NCBI RefSeq assembly: GCF_015477355.1
Contig: NZ_JADLRJ010000001.1
Coordinates: 496,001-560,000 of the forward strand
DNA from: Nocardia blacklockiae
GTDB lineage: Bacteria; Actinomycetota; Actinomycetes; Mycobacteriales; Mycobacteriaceae
Reading direction: 5' to 3'
Length of the DNA: 64,000 bases
Below are positions 8,461 through 17,091 of this stretch, piece by piece. The notes below the pieces were generated by a model. It had not been told where the DNA came from, ran no database searches, and saw only the letters and a program-made list of their open reading frames with translations. A program made the position numbers and the translations under genes. Within the stretch, counting starts at the first letter, position 1. Every line of letters begins with the position of its first letter.

Positions 8461-9117
8461 ATGTGGACGCGCGTGACTGAACCCTCGAATCCCGCACGGC
8501 CGCAACGGGTCGGCCTGGACCTCATCGCCCCCGAGGTGTACGCGCCGATGCTGCGCCGGCTGACCCTCGCGGCGTGCGGCGTGGGCGTGGTCGCCGCGCT
8601 GTTGCTGGCGCTGCTGGTCGGCTGGCCGGTGGCGGTGCTGGCCGGGGTGATGCTCGGCGCGCCGACCGCGCTCTACGCCGTGTCGGTGCAGCGGCGGCGA
8701 ATGTGGCTGGCGGGCAGCGTGATCGAGGCGCAGACGCTGTTCGGTCGGCGTCGGCTCGACATCGCCGCGGCGGACGGCGTGGAGGTGCTGGTCTATCCGG
8801 GGCGCCTGAGCCGGATCGTGCTGCGTCTCACCGGGAATCGGGCGCGGCAGGTGGTGCCGCTGGCGATGTACACCGACGCCGGCAGCGGTCGGGAGCTGCA
8901 CATCCTCGGTCTGCGCAGCCTCGCCGACGCGCTGGCCGGTGCGGGATCGGCTGCGGCGCTGGCGGTTTCGGATCTGCTGGTCGGCCAGCTGCGGGCCGAG
9001 GCGCGCGACGCCGCGCTGGGCGAGCGCCCGCTGTATCGCGCGGTGCAGCTGGTGCGTGCCAAGGACATCGTGCAGCCGGTGGTCCTCACCGACAGCGAGA
9101 TCGCGAACCTGGGCTGA
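8461..9117 (+). CDS. Membrane protein of unknown function with two N-terminal helices
   Basis: A 218-residue protein. Two adjacent transmembrane helices lie at about residues 37-55 and 57-76 and form a hairpin. The rest (about 78-218) is a soluble region of alternating beta strands and helices ('VIEAQTLFGRRRLDIAAADG') that recalls bacterial PH-like membrane domains. No catalytic motif is seen. ATG 8461 was taken as start; GTG 8473 is an alternative, and neither has a strong Shine-Dalgarno site. It sits between hisS and mdh on the same strand but is separated from each by about 55-97 bases, so it may be a single transcript. Confidence 0.7.
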   Translation: MWTRVTEPSNPARPQRVGLDLIAPEVYAPMLRRLTLAACGVGVVAALLLALLVGWPVAVLAGVMLGAPTALYAVSVQRRRMWLAGSVIEAQTLFGRRRLDIAAADGVEVLVYPGRLSRIVLRLTGNRARQVVPLAMYTDAGSGRELHILGLRSLADALAGAGSAAALAVSDLLVGQLRAEARDAALGERPLYRAVQLVRAKDIVQPVVLTDSEIANLG

Positions 9118-9214
9118 GCCGAGCCCGCGCCTGTCTACTTGCTCACGGGATGCGGTCGGTCGCGGTGCGCCTCGTTAGGGTGGGGCCAGAGGTCGCCGAG
9201 GAACAGGAGTTGTC

Positions 9215-10222
9215 GTGAGCAGTGCCGCCCGCCCGCCCGTGACCGTCACCGTGACCGGCGGTGCCGGTCAGATCGCCTACGGGTTGCTGTTCCGGATCGC
9301 CTCGGGCGCGATGCTCGGCGCGCGGACCCCGGTGCGGCTGCGGTTGCTCGAGGTGCCCGCCGCCGTCGGCGCGCTCGAGGGCGTGGCGATGGAACTGGCG
9401 GACGGCGCGTTCCCGCTGCTGCGCTCGGTCGACATCAGCGACGACCCGTGGACCGGCTTCGACGGCGCGAACATCGCGCTGTTGGTGGGCGCCCGCCCGC
9501 GCACCGCCGGGATGGAGCGCGGCGACCTGCTCGCCGCCAACGGCCCGATCTTCACCGATCAGGGCGCGGCGATCAACGCCAGCGCGGCCGAGGACGTGAA
9601 GGTGCTGGTCGTCGGCAATCCCGCCAACACCAACGCCTACATCGCGATGAGCAACGCCCCCGACGTCCCGGCCGAGCGGTTCACCGCGCTCACCCGTCTC
9701 GACCACAACCGCGCCCTGGCGCAGCTGGCGGCGAAGACCGGCGTGCCGGCCGCCGACATCCACCGCGTCACCATCTGGGGCAATCACTCGGCCACCCAGT
9801 ACCCCGACCTCGACCACGCCACCGTCGCCGGCCGCCCGGCCCTCGACGTGGTCGACGACAACGCTTGGGTCCGTGACGATTTCGTGCCGACCGTGCAGCA
9901 GCGCGGCACCGCCATCATCCGGGCGCGCGGCGCGTCCTCCGCGGCGAGCGCCGCCAGCGCCGCGATCGACCACATCCACGACTGGGTGCTGGGCACGCCC
10001 GCCGGGGACTGGGTGTCGATGGCCGTGCCCTCCGACGGCTCCTACGGCGTGCCCGAGGGCCTGATCAGCTCGTTCCCCGTCACCTGCGCGGACGGCGCGT
10101 ACACGATCGTCCCGGACCTGTCGATCGGCGAATTCGCCCGCGAGCGCATCGATCTCAGCGTCGCGGAGCTGCGCGCCGAGCGCGACGCGGTCATCGACCT
10201 GGGCTTCGCCAAAGGCCGCTGA
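9215..10222 (+). CDS. mdh: Malate dehydrogenase
   Basis: NAD-dependent malate dehydrogenase of the tricarboxylic acid cycle, 335 residues. The Rossmann loop is '[19 protein letters not shown]' near residues 13-31. Substrate-binding arginines are in '[16 protein letters not shown]' near 91-106, the '[13 protein letters not shown]' segment is near 131, and catalytic His lies in '[13 protein letters not shown]' near 188-200. Loop residues match the family that uses malate, not lactate. GTG 9215 follows AGGAG at 9205-9209. The gene is convergent with the next one with 22 bases between the stops. Confidence 0.95.
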   Translation: MSSAARPPVTVTVTGGAGQIAYGLLFRIASGAMLGARTPVRLRLLEVPAAVGALEGVAMELADGAFPLLRSVDISDDPWTGFDGANIALLVGARPRTAGMERGDLLAANGPIFTDQGAAINASAAEDVKVLVVGNPANTNAYIAMSNAPDVPAERFTALTRLDHNRALAQLAAKTGVPAADIHRVTIWGNHSATQYPDLDHATVAGRPALDVVDDNAWVRDDFVPTVQQRGTAIIRARGASSAASAASAAIDHIHDWVLGTPAGDWVSMAVPSDGSYGVPEGLISSFPVTCADGAYTIVPDLSIGEFARERIDLSVAELRAERDAVIDLGFAKGR

Positions 10223-10244
10223 CCGCCGCGGGTCGCTGCCGGGG

Positions 10245-11117
10245 TCAGGCGCACTTGGCGATGACCGATTCGGCGTAGCGCTGCAGGTTGGAGATCTTGG
10301 TTTCCAGCGGCTCGGTGTCCGGGCCGGGAGTGTAGGGATAGCGGAAGCCGACGATCACGTCGGTGACGCCCTTGTCCTCGAGGCGCTTGATGCCGTCGGG
10401 GGTGTAGGCGTCCAGCGAGGCGACGTGGATCTCGAACGGGCCCGTGCGGTCGCTCTGCGCCCGCAGTTCGGTGAGTCGGGCCAGCATGCGGTCCAGGTCG
10501 TCGGCGTCGCCGCCGGCGTGCATCCAGCCGTCGCACAGCCGCACGGCGCGGCGCAGCGCGGCGTCGCTGTGCCCGCCCACCAGGATCGGCAGCGGCTCGG
10601 TCGGCGCGGGCGTGATCTTGATCTTGGGGATGTCGTAGAACTCGCCGTGGTACTCGAAGTACTCGCCGCTGCTCAGTCCGCGCACCACCTCGATGCACTC
10701 GTCCATCCGCTTGCCGCGCCGCTCGAACGGCACGCCCATGATCTCGAAGTCCTCCGGCCACGGGCTGATGCCCACGCCGAGCGCGAACCGGTTGTTGCTC
10801 AGGTACGCCAGCGACGCGGCCTGCTTGGCCACCAGCACCGGCGGCCGGATCGGCAGCTTGATCACGAACGGGTTGAAGCGCAGCGTGGTGGTCGCGGCCG
10901 CCAGCGCCGCGGACAGCACGAAGGTCTCGATGAACGGCTTGCCGTCGAGGAATTCGCGCGACCCGTCGGGCGTGTACGGGTACGTCGAATCCGATTCCGC
11001 CGGATACGCGATGCTGTCGGCGACCGACATGCCGTGGAAACCGGCGGCCTCCGCGGCCTGGGCCAGCGGAATGTAGTACGCGGGATCGGTCATCGCCTCC
11101 GCATAGGTGAAGCGCAT
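10245..11117 (-). CDS. LLM-class F420-dependent oxidoreductase
   Basis: The 290-residue protein is a luciferase-like (TIM-barrel) oxidoreductase of the type that uses coenzyme F420 in actinobacteria. Family features are 'MRFTYAEAM' at the start, 'AQAAEAAGFHGMSVAD' (20-35), 'LGVGISPWPEDFEIMGV' (about 110-126), and 'ILVGGHSDAALRRAVRLCD' (about 180-198). The substrate cannot be told from sequence. Its promoter region carries two KstR-type boxes (11164-11177 and 11344-11357), which suggests sterol or lipid metabolism. It reads away from the neighbouring tetR gene in tandem on the same strand. Confidence 0.85.
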   Translation of the reverse strand: MRFTYAEAMTDPAYYIPLAQAAEAAGFHGMSVADSIAYPAESDSTYPYTPDGSREFLDGKPFIETFVLSAALAAATTTLRFNPFVIKLPIRPPVLVAKQAASLAYLSNNRFALGVGISPWPEDFEIMGVPFERRGKRMDECIEVVRGLSSGEYFEYHGEFYDIPKIKITPAPTEPLPILVGGHSDAALRRAVRLCDGWMHAGGDADDLDRMLARLTELRAQSDRTGPFEIHVASLDAYTPDGIKRLEDKGVTDVIVGFRYPYTPGPDTEPLETKISNLQRYAESVIAKCA

Positions 11118-11163
11118 CGAGGCATCCTCTCGGCTCGCGCCGCCCCGGCGTGGACGGCATAAC

Positions 11164-11177
11164 TAGAACGAATTCCA
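11164..11177 (-). promoter_or_regulatory. KstR-type operator upstream of the LLM oxidoreductase
   Basis: TAGAACGAATTCCA fits TnnAACnnGTTnnA, the KstR consensus of mycobacteria and rhodococci, with one mismatch (ATT for GTT). It lies 47 bases upstream of the LLM start codon, where a repressor would cover the promoter. Confidence 0.55.
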
Positions 11178-11343
11178 ATTTAGCCGAGATCGTAGCCCGG
11201 ACGAATCGGGGATGTCACCGGATCGGCGGACGCGGTCGTTTCCGGGCGTCTATTGCGCTGGCAGAAGCGGTAAGTCGGGAGTGCGGAGGCGTGGGTCGAG
11301 GTTTCTCGCGGCGGGTGCCTCAGCTGTGGTCCGGCCGCGATTG

Positions 11344-11357
11344 TGTAACGTGTTCTA
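11344..11357. promoter_or_regulatory. Second KstR-type operator between tetR and the LLM gene
   Basis: TGTAACGTGTTCTA matches all fixed positions of TnnAACnnGTTnnA. It lies 18 bases beyond the tetR stop and 227 bases before the LLM oxidoreductase start. It could act as an upstream or auxiliary site; chance occurrence cannot be excluded. Confidence 0.4.
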
Positions 11358-11374
11358 CCGATGTTCGGGGCGCT

Positions 11375-12022
11375 TCAGCGCGCGTCCGGGGTGTCGCCAT
11401 ACACGACCAGCCAGATGGCGCGGCCGAGGGCGGCGGCGAGTTCGCGGTCGCCCAGGCCCGTGTCGGCCGAGAACGCGACGCTGATCGAACGCTCCACCAT
11501 CGAGGTCAGCACGAGCGCCGTGGCCGCCGGGTCGAGATCCGCGCTGACCCGCCCGGCCGCACGGTCTGTCTCGAGGCGGGCCCGGACCATCTCGGTGAAG
11601 GTCGCGACCCGGGCGCGCCAGTACGCGCCGACGTCGCGGTCGTACGCGGCGACCTCGCTCAGGGCCAGCAGCAGGTAGCGGTGGCGGCGGAAGCCGGCGA
11701 TCATCGCGCCGATGGCCCGGGCCACCCCCGCCCGGCGGTCGGTGTGCTCGGTGCTCCACCACAATTCGGCCGCTCGGAACAGGTCGGCCGTGGCCAGCTC
11801 GGCCATCCGGATCAGCAGCTGGCTCTTGTCCGGGAAGTAGCGATAGAACGTCGAACGCGCCGAATTCGAGGCCGCGGCGATCTTCTGCACCGCGATCTCG
11901 GTGAACGGCGTGCCCTCGGCGAGCAGTTCCTCCACCGCGACGAGCACCCGCTGCTCGAACTCGGCGCGGCGGTCGTCGGCCGGTTTGCGCGCATGTCTGG
12001 GAACTCGGGTCAGTGACGGCAT
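11375..12022 (-). CDS. TetR-family transcriptional regulator
   Basis: A 215-residue TetR-type repressor. The N-terminal HTH covers about residues 22-68: 'FTEIAVQKIAAASNSARSTF' followed by 'YRYFPDKSQLLIRM'. The remainder is an all-helical ligand and dimer domain. It is divergent from a two-gene FAD oxidoreductase operon (start 12203). Two inverted repeats with GGACA/TGTCC half-sites lie between them (12110-12122 and 12180-12196) and are the likely operators, so it probably represses both itself and the operon. The ligand is unknown. Confidence 0.88.
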   Translation of the reverse strand: MPSLTRVPRHARKPADDRRAEFEQRVLVAVEELLAEGTPFTEIAVQKIAAASNSARSTFYRYFPDKSQLLIRMAELATADLFRAAELWWSTEHTDRRAGVARAIGAMIAGFRRHRYLLLALSEVAAYDRDVGAYWRARVATFTEMVRARLETDRAAGRVSADLDPAATALVLTSMVERSISVAFSADTGLGDRELAAALGRAIWLVVYGDTPDAR

Positions 12023-12109
12023 GGGCCCGGTGGTCCTCCGTTCGCACGTGCCATGTGCCCATTGTGCCCGCCGCGGGCGCGGAACTCGCGCCGACTAGGC
12101 GGCCGCGCA

Positions 12110-12122
12110 CTGTCCCGGACAG
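12110..12122. promoter_or_regulatory. Inverted repeat, candidate TetR operator near tetR
   Basis: CTGTCC-C-GGACAG is a perfect 6-bp inverted repeat with a one-base spacer, 88 bases upstream of the tetR start. It shares TGTCC/GGACA half-sites, in opposite order, with the repeat at 12180-12196. Confidence 0.5.
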
Positions 12123-12147
12123 CACCTCGCTAGGGCGGGGAAGGGCG

Positions 12148-12196
12148 TTGACAATCCGGGCTCACCGCCGCACTATCGATCGGACATAGTGTCCGA
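12148..12196 (+). promoter_or_regulatory. Promoter and TetR operator of the FAD oxidoreductase operon
   Basis: A consensus -35 TTGACA (12148-12153) is followed 17 bases later by a weak -10 candidate CACTAT (12171-12176). A perfect inverted repeat TCGGACA-TAG-TGTCCGA (12180-12196) then covers the expected transcription start. This arrangement is typical of repression by the divergent TetR protein. Confidence 0.65.
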
Positions 12197-12202
12197 GACC
12201 TA

Positions 12203-13651
12203 ATGCCCGAGGCGGTGCGTATGGGCGACGGTGCCGGGGCGGCGACCGAGCGGGCCGACGTGGTGGTGGTCGGGGCGCGGTGCGCCGGCGCCGCGACCGC
12301 GGCCACGCTCGCCCGCGCCGGGCGCCGGGTGATCGTCCTGGACAGCGCGCGTTTTCCGTCCGACACGCTGTCGACCCACCTGCTGTGGCCCTCGGGCGTG
12401 GCCGAACTCGCCCGCCTCGGCGCGCTCACGGGCGTCGCCGAACTCGGTGCGCCGCCACTGAACCGGGCCTTCGCCGGGGGAGCGGGACACGCCATCGCCA
12501 CCGCGTTCCCGGCGGTCGACGGGATCGACTACGCGATGTGCGTGCGGCGCGCCGGAATGGACCAGGTGCTCGTCCGCACGGCCCGCACGGCGGGCGCGGA
12601 AATCCGCGAGCGGTGCCGCGTCACCGAGATCGTCTGGGACGGTACGCGCTGTGCGGGTGTGCGCTACGCCGACGCGGGCGGTGCGGCCCGAGAGATCAAG
12701 GCGCACATGGTCGTCGGGGCCGATGGCCGGCGCAGCACCGTGGCGCGGCTGGTCGGCGCCGAGCGGCCCTTCGCGGAGGTTCCGAGCGGCCGCGACTGCT
12801 ACTTCGCCTACTGGCGCGACGACGCCACGAGCTGGCGCCGGATCGCCGCGCAGTGGCGCGCGGGCGCGGACCTGGGCACCGCCTTCCCGTGTGACGGCGG
12901 GCTGCTGCTGTGCCTGGTGCAGCCGCCCGCCGACCCGGGCCCGCTGCGGCCGGGCGAGGCCGAGCGCCGTTACACCGCCGCCGTCGAGCGGCTGCCGGAA
13001 CTCGGCGCGCGACTGTCCGGCTGCGAACGGGTAGGCCGGGTGCGCTCGGCGACCGGGCTGTCGTCCTACTTCCGCCACTCCGCCGGACCGGGCTGGGCGC
13101 TGCCCGGCGACGCGGGACATTTCAAGGATCCCGTGACCGCGCAGGGGATTCGGGACGCGCTGCACTACGGGCGGCTGTTGGGCGAGGCGGTCGTGCCGGT
13201 CCTCGACGACCCGGCCCGGCTCGACCGGGCGGTGCGGGAGTGGGAGCGGCGGCGGGTGCGCGAATGCCGCGAGATCTACCACTGGACCAACCGCCTGGCC
13301 CGCGGAGAAGCCATGCGCCCCTTGGAGATCGAGCTCTACCGGACGGCGACCCGCCACCCGGAGCTGGGCGAGCTGGTCACCGGGATCTTCTCCCGCACCC
13401 GCCGCCCGGCCGAGCTGAACGCGCCCGTCCGCACCGCCCGCCTGGTCGCCGGGGCGCTGTGGCGCGGCCGCCACGACCCGGTGCCCGTCGTCGCCGACGT
13501 GGCGCGGCAGGTGCGCGACAACGCCGCCGAATGGGTCACCACGCACACCGCGCTGCGCGCCGACACGCCACCGATCGTCCCGTCACTCGCGGCTCCCGGG
13601 CCGCGCTCCACCCGCCCCACCCCTGTCCGTTCGGGAGAAGACCATGCCTGA
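12203..13651 (+). CDS. FAD-dependent oxidoreductase, geranylgeranyl-reductase/halogenase-like
   Basis: A 482-residue flavoprotein. The N-terminal dinucleotide-binding motif is 'DVVVVGARCAGAATAATLAR' (about 18-37). A second FAD motif 'VVGADGRRSTVAR' lies near 172-184 and 'LPGDAGHFKDPVTAQGI' near 302-318, where the GD contacts the FAD ribityl chain. This is the FixC/geranylgeranyl reductase type of group A flavoprotein. The C-terminal ~80 residues are Pro/Arg-rich without known motif. It overlaps the next gene by eight bases and forms an operon with it under the TetR operator. The substrate is unknown; an isoprenoid or polyene is inferred from the partner. Confidence 0.8.
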   Translation: MPEAVRMGDGAGAATERADVVVVGARCAGAATAATLARAGRRVIVLDSARFPSDTLSTHLLWPSGVAELARLGALTGVAELGAPPLNRAFAGGAGHAIATAFPAVDGIDYAMCVRRAGMDQVLVRTARTAGAEIRERCRVTEIVWDGTRCAGVRYADAGGAAREIKAHMVVGADGRRSTVARLVGAERPFAEVPSGRDCYFAYWRDDATSWRRIAAQWRAGADLGTAFPCDGGLLLCLVQPPADPGPLRPGEAERRYTAAVERLPELGARLSGCERVGRVRSATGLSSYFRHSAGPGWALPGDAGHFKDPVTAQGIRDALHYGRLLGEAVVPVLDDPARLDRAVREWERRRVRECREIYHWTNRLARGEAMRPLEIELYRTATRHPELGELVTGIFSRTRRPAELNAPVRTARLVAGALWRGRHDPVPVVADVARQVRDNAAEWVTTHTALRADTPPIVPSLAAPGPRSTRPTPVRSGEDHA

Positions 13652-15440
13652 CCAGCCGCCGGCGACCCCGGCCCGGATCGCTCGCCGCGACGTACTGCGC
13701 GGAACACTGGCCGCCGGAGTGGCGCTCGCGGCCACGCCTTCGGTGTCCGGTCCGGCCGCGGCGGCCGGACCGCGCCGCCGTTCACCGGGGCCCGGCGGCC
13801 GCACCGTCGCCATCTTCGGCGGCGGCATGGCGGGGCTGTCGGCCGCGCACGAACTCGCCGAGCGCGGCTACCCCGTCACGGTGTACGAGCCGGCGTACCT
13901 GGGCGGCAAAGCCCGCAGCATGGGAGTGCCGGGGACCGGCACGGGCGGGCGCCTGGACCTGCCCGGCGAGCACGGCTTCCGCTTCTTTCCCGGCTGCTAC
14001 CAACACGTTCCGGACACCATGCGCCGAATCCCGTTCCCCGGCAACCCGAACGGCGTGCTGGACAATCTGATCCGGGTCGAGGGGACGGTGGCGGGCGTGC
14101 GCGGCCGGCCGCCGATCTTCGCGCCCGTGGAGATCGGCTCGATCGACCAGCTCACCCCGCAGCTGCTGCAGAACACCATCGTCGGCGCGTTCGGCTTCGT
14201 CCCCGAACTGCCGCCGCACGAACTGGCGTTCTTCGGCAAGCAGATGACCATGTGGTTCACCTCCAGCGACGAACGCCGGTTCGGCCAGTGGGAGTACGTG
14301 ACCTGGGAGCGGATCATGCACGCCGCGGGCAAGTCCGCGGCGTACCGAGACTACCTGGTCAACGCGCTCACCCGAATCACGGTGGCGGCCAAGCCGCATC
14401 TGAGCTCCGCCCGCACCATCGGCACCATCGGCGAGGCCCTGGTGCTGGCCGCGACCGGCGCCATCCCGCAGTTCTCCGGCGGCATCGACCGCATTCTCAA
14501 CCGCCCGACCAACGAGGCGTGGATCGATCCGTGGGTCGCCTATCTGCGCTCGCTCGGCGTGCGGTTCGTGCTGGGCAGCCGGGCGAGCGCGCTGCACCTG
14601 AGCGGCGGGCGGATCGACTCGGTGACCGTCACCGACGCCGCCGGAGCGACCGCGCGGGTCGACGCGGACTACTACGTGTGCGCGGTGCCCGTGGACAAGG
14701 CGGTGCCGCTGCTCGACGACCGGATCCTCGAGGCGGACCCGCAGCTGGCCGGGATGCGGGAACTGCTCACCGACTGGATGGTCGGCATCCAGTTCTTCCT
14801 GCGCCGCCCCACCGAACTCCCGCAGGGGCACATCGCGGCGCTCGGCTCACCGTGGGCGCTCACCGCGCTGCGGCAGGCGCCGATGTGGGTCGGGGACTTC
14901 GCGGCGCGCTACGGCGACGGCAGCGTGCGGGAATGCCTCTCCGTGGACATCTCCGACTGGGACACGCCCGGCATCCTGTACGGCCGCTCCGCGAAACAGT
15001 GCACCGCGCAAGAGATCTCGGCCGAGGTGTGGGCCCAGCTGAAGGAGTGGCTCAACACCGCGACGGGCTGGCTGCGCGACGAGGACATCCACTCCTGGCA
15101 CCTGGACCCGGGCGTGAGCTGGTCCGGCGGCATCGCGGAGAACGAGACGCCGCTGCTGGTGAACACCGTCGGCTCCTACGAGCACCGGCCGCACGCGCAC
15201 TGCGCGATCCCGAACCTGTTCTTCGGCGGGGACCACGTGCGCAGCCACATCGACCTGGCAACCATGGAGGGCGCCAACGAATCCGGGCGCGCGGCCGCCA
15301 ACGCCGTGCTCGACGCCGCCGGCGACCCGGGCTCGCGGGCCGCGGTGTTCCCGCTGGTGGCGCTGCCGGCGTTCGAGGCCGCCAAGCGGCTCGACGCCGA
15401 CCGCTACCGCGCCGGGCTCCCGCACATCCTGGACGTGTGA
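13644..15440 (+). CDS. Tat-exported FAD-dependent desaturase-like oxidoreductase (phytoene desaturase / HpnE superfamily)
   Basis: A 598-residue protein with a twin-arginine signal: 'ARRDVLRGTLAAGVALAA' around residues 13-30, then an Ala-rich cleavage region near 40. The mature part begins with the FAD motif 'VAIFGGGMAGLSAAHELAER' (about 55-74), followed by 'GGKARSMGVPG' (about 88). The C-terminus carries 'LFFGGDHVRSHIDLATMEG', the usual FAD-contacting end of amine-oxidase/phytoene-desaturase folds. It resembles hydroxysqualene dehydroxylase-like proteins of actinobacteria. A Tat signal means it folds with FAD in the cytoplasm and acts outside. It is co-transcribed with the upstream FAD gene; the substrate is unknown. 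Confidence 0.82.
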   Translation: MPDQPPATPARIARRDVLRGTLAAGVALAATPSVSGPAAAAGPRRRSPGPGGRTVAIFGGGMAGLSAAHELAERGYPVTVYEPAYLGGKARSMGVPGTGTGGRLDLPGEHGFRFFPGCYQHVPDTMRRIPFPGNPNGVLDNLIRVEGTVAGVRGRPPIFAPVEIGSIDQLTPQLLQNTIVGAFGFVPELPPHELAFFGKQMTMWFTSSDERRFGQWEYVTWERIMHAAGKSAAYRDYLVNALTRITVAAKPHLSSARTIGTIGEALVLAATGAIPQFSGGIDRILNRPTNEAWIDPWVAYLRSLGVRFVLGSRASALHLSGGRIDSVTVTDAAGATARVDADYYVCAVPVDKAVPLLDDRILEADPQLAGMRELLTDWMVGIQFFLRRPTELPQGHIAALGSPWALTALRQAPMWVGDFAARYGDGSVRECLSVDISDWDTPGILYGRSAKQCTAQEISAEVWAQLKEWLNTATGWLRDEDIHSWHLDPGVSWSGGIAENETPLLVNTVGSYEHRPHAHCAIPNLFFGGDHVRSHIDLATMEGANESGRAAANAVLDAAGDPGSRAAVFPLVALPAFEAAKRLDADRYRAGLPHILDV

Positions 15441-15447
15441 GGCCCGC

Positions 15448-17088
15448 CTACAGCTGATCCATCTCGTAGTCGTTGATGATCTCGTCGTGGTGGGTCTGGC
15501 CGATGACCTCGGGCGTGGTCTCGCCCAGCGCGCCGGTGAGATCGGTGTTGCCCGTGGGGCTCTGGTACGGCTGCACCGTGCGGCCGTGCTCGTCCTCGTT
15601 GCTGCCCCGGCCCGCCGCGGCCGCGGGAGCGCCCATGAAGCCCGAGCCCATGCCCTGGCCCGGCGTGCCCGGCATGCCGGGACCGAACGGCAGGCCCGGG
15701 ATGCCGCCGGGCTTGACGCCGCCGGGGATCGACGCGCCCGGACCGCCGGGCTTGCCGCTCGCCAGCGCGCCGAGGCCGCCCGCGATTCCGGCCGCACCGC
15801 CGCCACCGCCGAAGCCGCCGCCCGAACCGGCGTGCGCGCCGTTGCCGCCGAAGGACGAGGCGTGCGTGGCGGCCGAGCCCGCGCCGGTGGCGGAATCGCC
15901 GAGGCCCGCGGCCATCGTGTCGGCGCCGCCGCCGGAGACGAGCTGCTGGGCTTGCTCCATGATCGGCTGCCCCACGTTCTGGGCCACCGCCTGCGCCACC
16001 TCGGCCGGGTTCGGCCCGCCGCCGGCGCCCAGGATCTGCTGCACCACGCCCGAGAGCTGGCCGGTGTAGCCGGCCAGTTCGCCGCGGGTGGCGTTGACGA
16101 TCGTGACGGCCTGGCCCAGGTGCTCGGTGGCGATGCCGATCAGCGTCGCCTGCGCGGGCGGGGTCAGGATCACCGGGGCGAGCGCGGAGGCCTGTGCCGC
16201 AAGCGAATTCACGACGGCGGTGAGCTGCACGTTGCCGCGCTGCACCACGCTCGCGGCCTCCTCGGTGAGCTTGGAGATGTCGAAGCCGCGCTGGGCGGTG
16301 TCCTCCCCGTGCGCCTGGGTCTGCTGGCCCGCGCTCTGCGCGTTGCGCGCGGCCTGCCCCTGCCACACCTGGTCGACGCTCTTCAACGCCCCCTGGCCGA
16401 CCTGCATGGCGCTCTGGATGACCTGCGAGGACTGGCTCAGCAGCGTGGCCGGGTTGAGCGCGCCCAGCACGCCGGTCCCGAACGAGGACAACAGATCCTG
16501 GAACGGCTTGAACAGCAGGTCCACACCGGGCAGCGCCGGGAGCGCGGCACCGCTCATCAGGGCCGCGGCCGGATCTGCGGGCAGGGCAGCGCCGGGCGCC
16601 GCCGCCGTGGCGACCGCGGGCGCGGCCGCCTGCTGCACGGCCGCGGCCGCGCCGCCGACGCCCGCGGCGGCGTTGTTCACCGCGTCGTGCGCGCCGAGCA
16701 GACTCTGCGGGCCGCCGCCCAGTGCCGCGCCCGCGTTGTCGATCGCGCTGTGCGCCGCGCCCAGCAGCGGGGACGCCGGATCGGCGAGCCCGGCGGGCTG
16801 GATCGCCGCGCCGTCGGGTACGCCGAGGCCGGGCCCGTGGCCCAGGCCGGGCGCGTGCGGCACGCCCGTCAGCGGGGAGCCGTCCTCGAACTCCTTGCGG
16901 GCGGGCAGGAATGCGGGCGGCTCGGGCGCCGGGACGTCGGCGGGCAGCTGGCCCAGCGGCACGTCCTGGATGGGACCCGGCGGGGCCGCGGGAGCGAAGG
17001 CGGGCTCGGGGGCCGGCGGCGCGGGCGCGGCCGGTGCCGCGGGTGCGCCGATGACGCCGCTGTCGTGCCCGGAATCGAGTGTGCGCAC
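15448..17088 (-). CDS. Ala/Pro/Gly-rich ESX-associated (EspA/EspB-like) protein
   Basis: A 546-residue low-complexity protein. Residues 10-75 are Pro/Ala-rich; residues about 190-370 form a helical core without Cys ('VQRGNVQLTAVVNSLAAQ', 'TPPAQATLIGIATEHLGQAV'); residues 400-500 are Gly/Pro-rich; the end is acidic ('DEIINDYEMDQL'). This layout resembles large Esp/PPE-like substrates or scaffolds of type VII secretion. It follows an EspC-like gene by three bases, mirroring the espC-espA order. No ESX core genes (eccC, eccD, mycP) are in the window. The start is GTG 17088. Sequence similarity is mostly compositional, so the class is moderately sure only. Confidence 0.7.
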   Translation of the reverse strand: MRTLDSGHDSGVIGAPAAPAAPAPPAPEPAFAPAAPPGPIQDVPLGQLPADVPAPEPPAFLPARKEFEDGSPLTGVPHAPGLGHGPGLGVPDGAAIQPAGLADPASPLLGAAHSAIDNAGAALGGGPQSLLGAHDAVNNAAAGVGGAAAAVQQAAAPAVATAAAPGAALPADPAAALMSGAALPALPGVDLLFKPFQDLLSSFGTGVLGALNPATLLSQSSQVIQSAMQVGQGALKSVDQVWQGQAARNAQSAGQQTQAHGEDTAQRGFDISKLTEEAASVVQRGNVQLTAVVNSLAAQASALAPVILTPPAQATLIGIATEHLGQAVTIVNATRGELAGYTGQLSGVVQQILGAGGGPNPAEVAQAVAQNVGQPIMEQAQQLVSGGGADTMAAGLGDSATGAGSAATHASSFGGNGAHAGSGGGFGGGGGAAGIAGGLGALASGKPGGPGASIPGGVKPGGIPGLPFGPGMPGTPGQGMGSGFMGAPAAAAGRGSNEDEHGRTVQPYQSPTGNTDLTGALGETTPEVIGQTHHDEIINDYEMDQL

Positions 17089-17091
17089 GCG

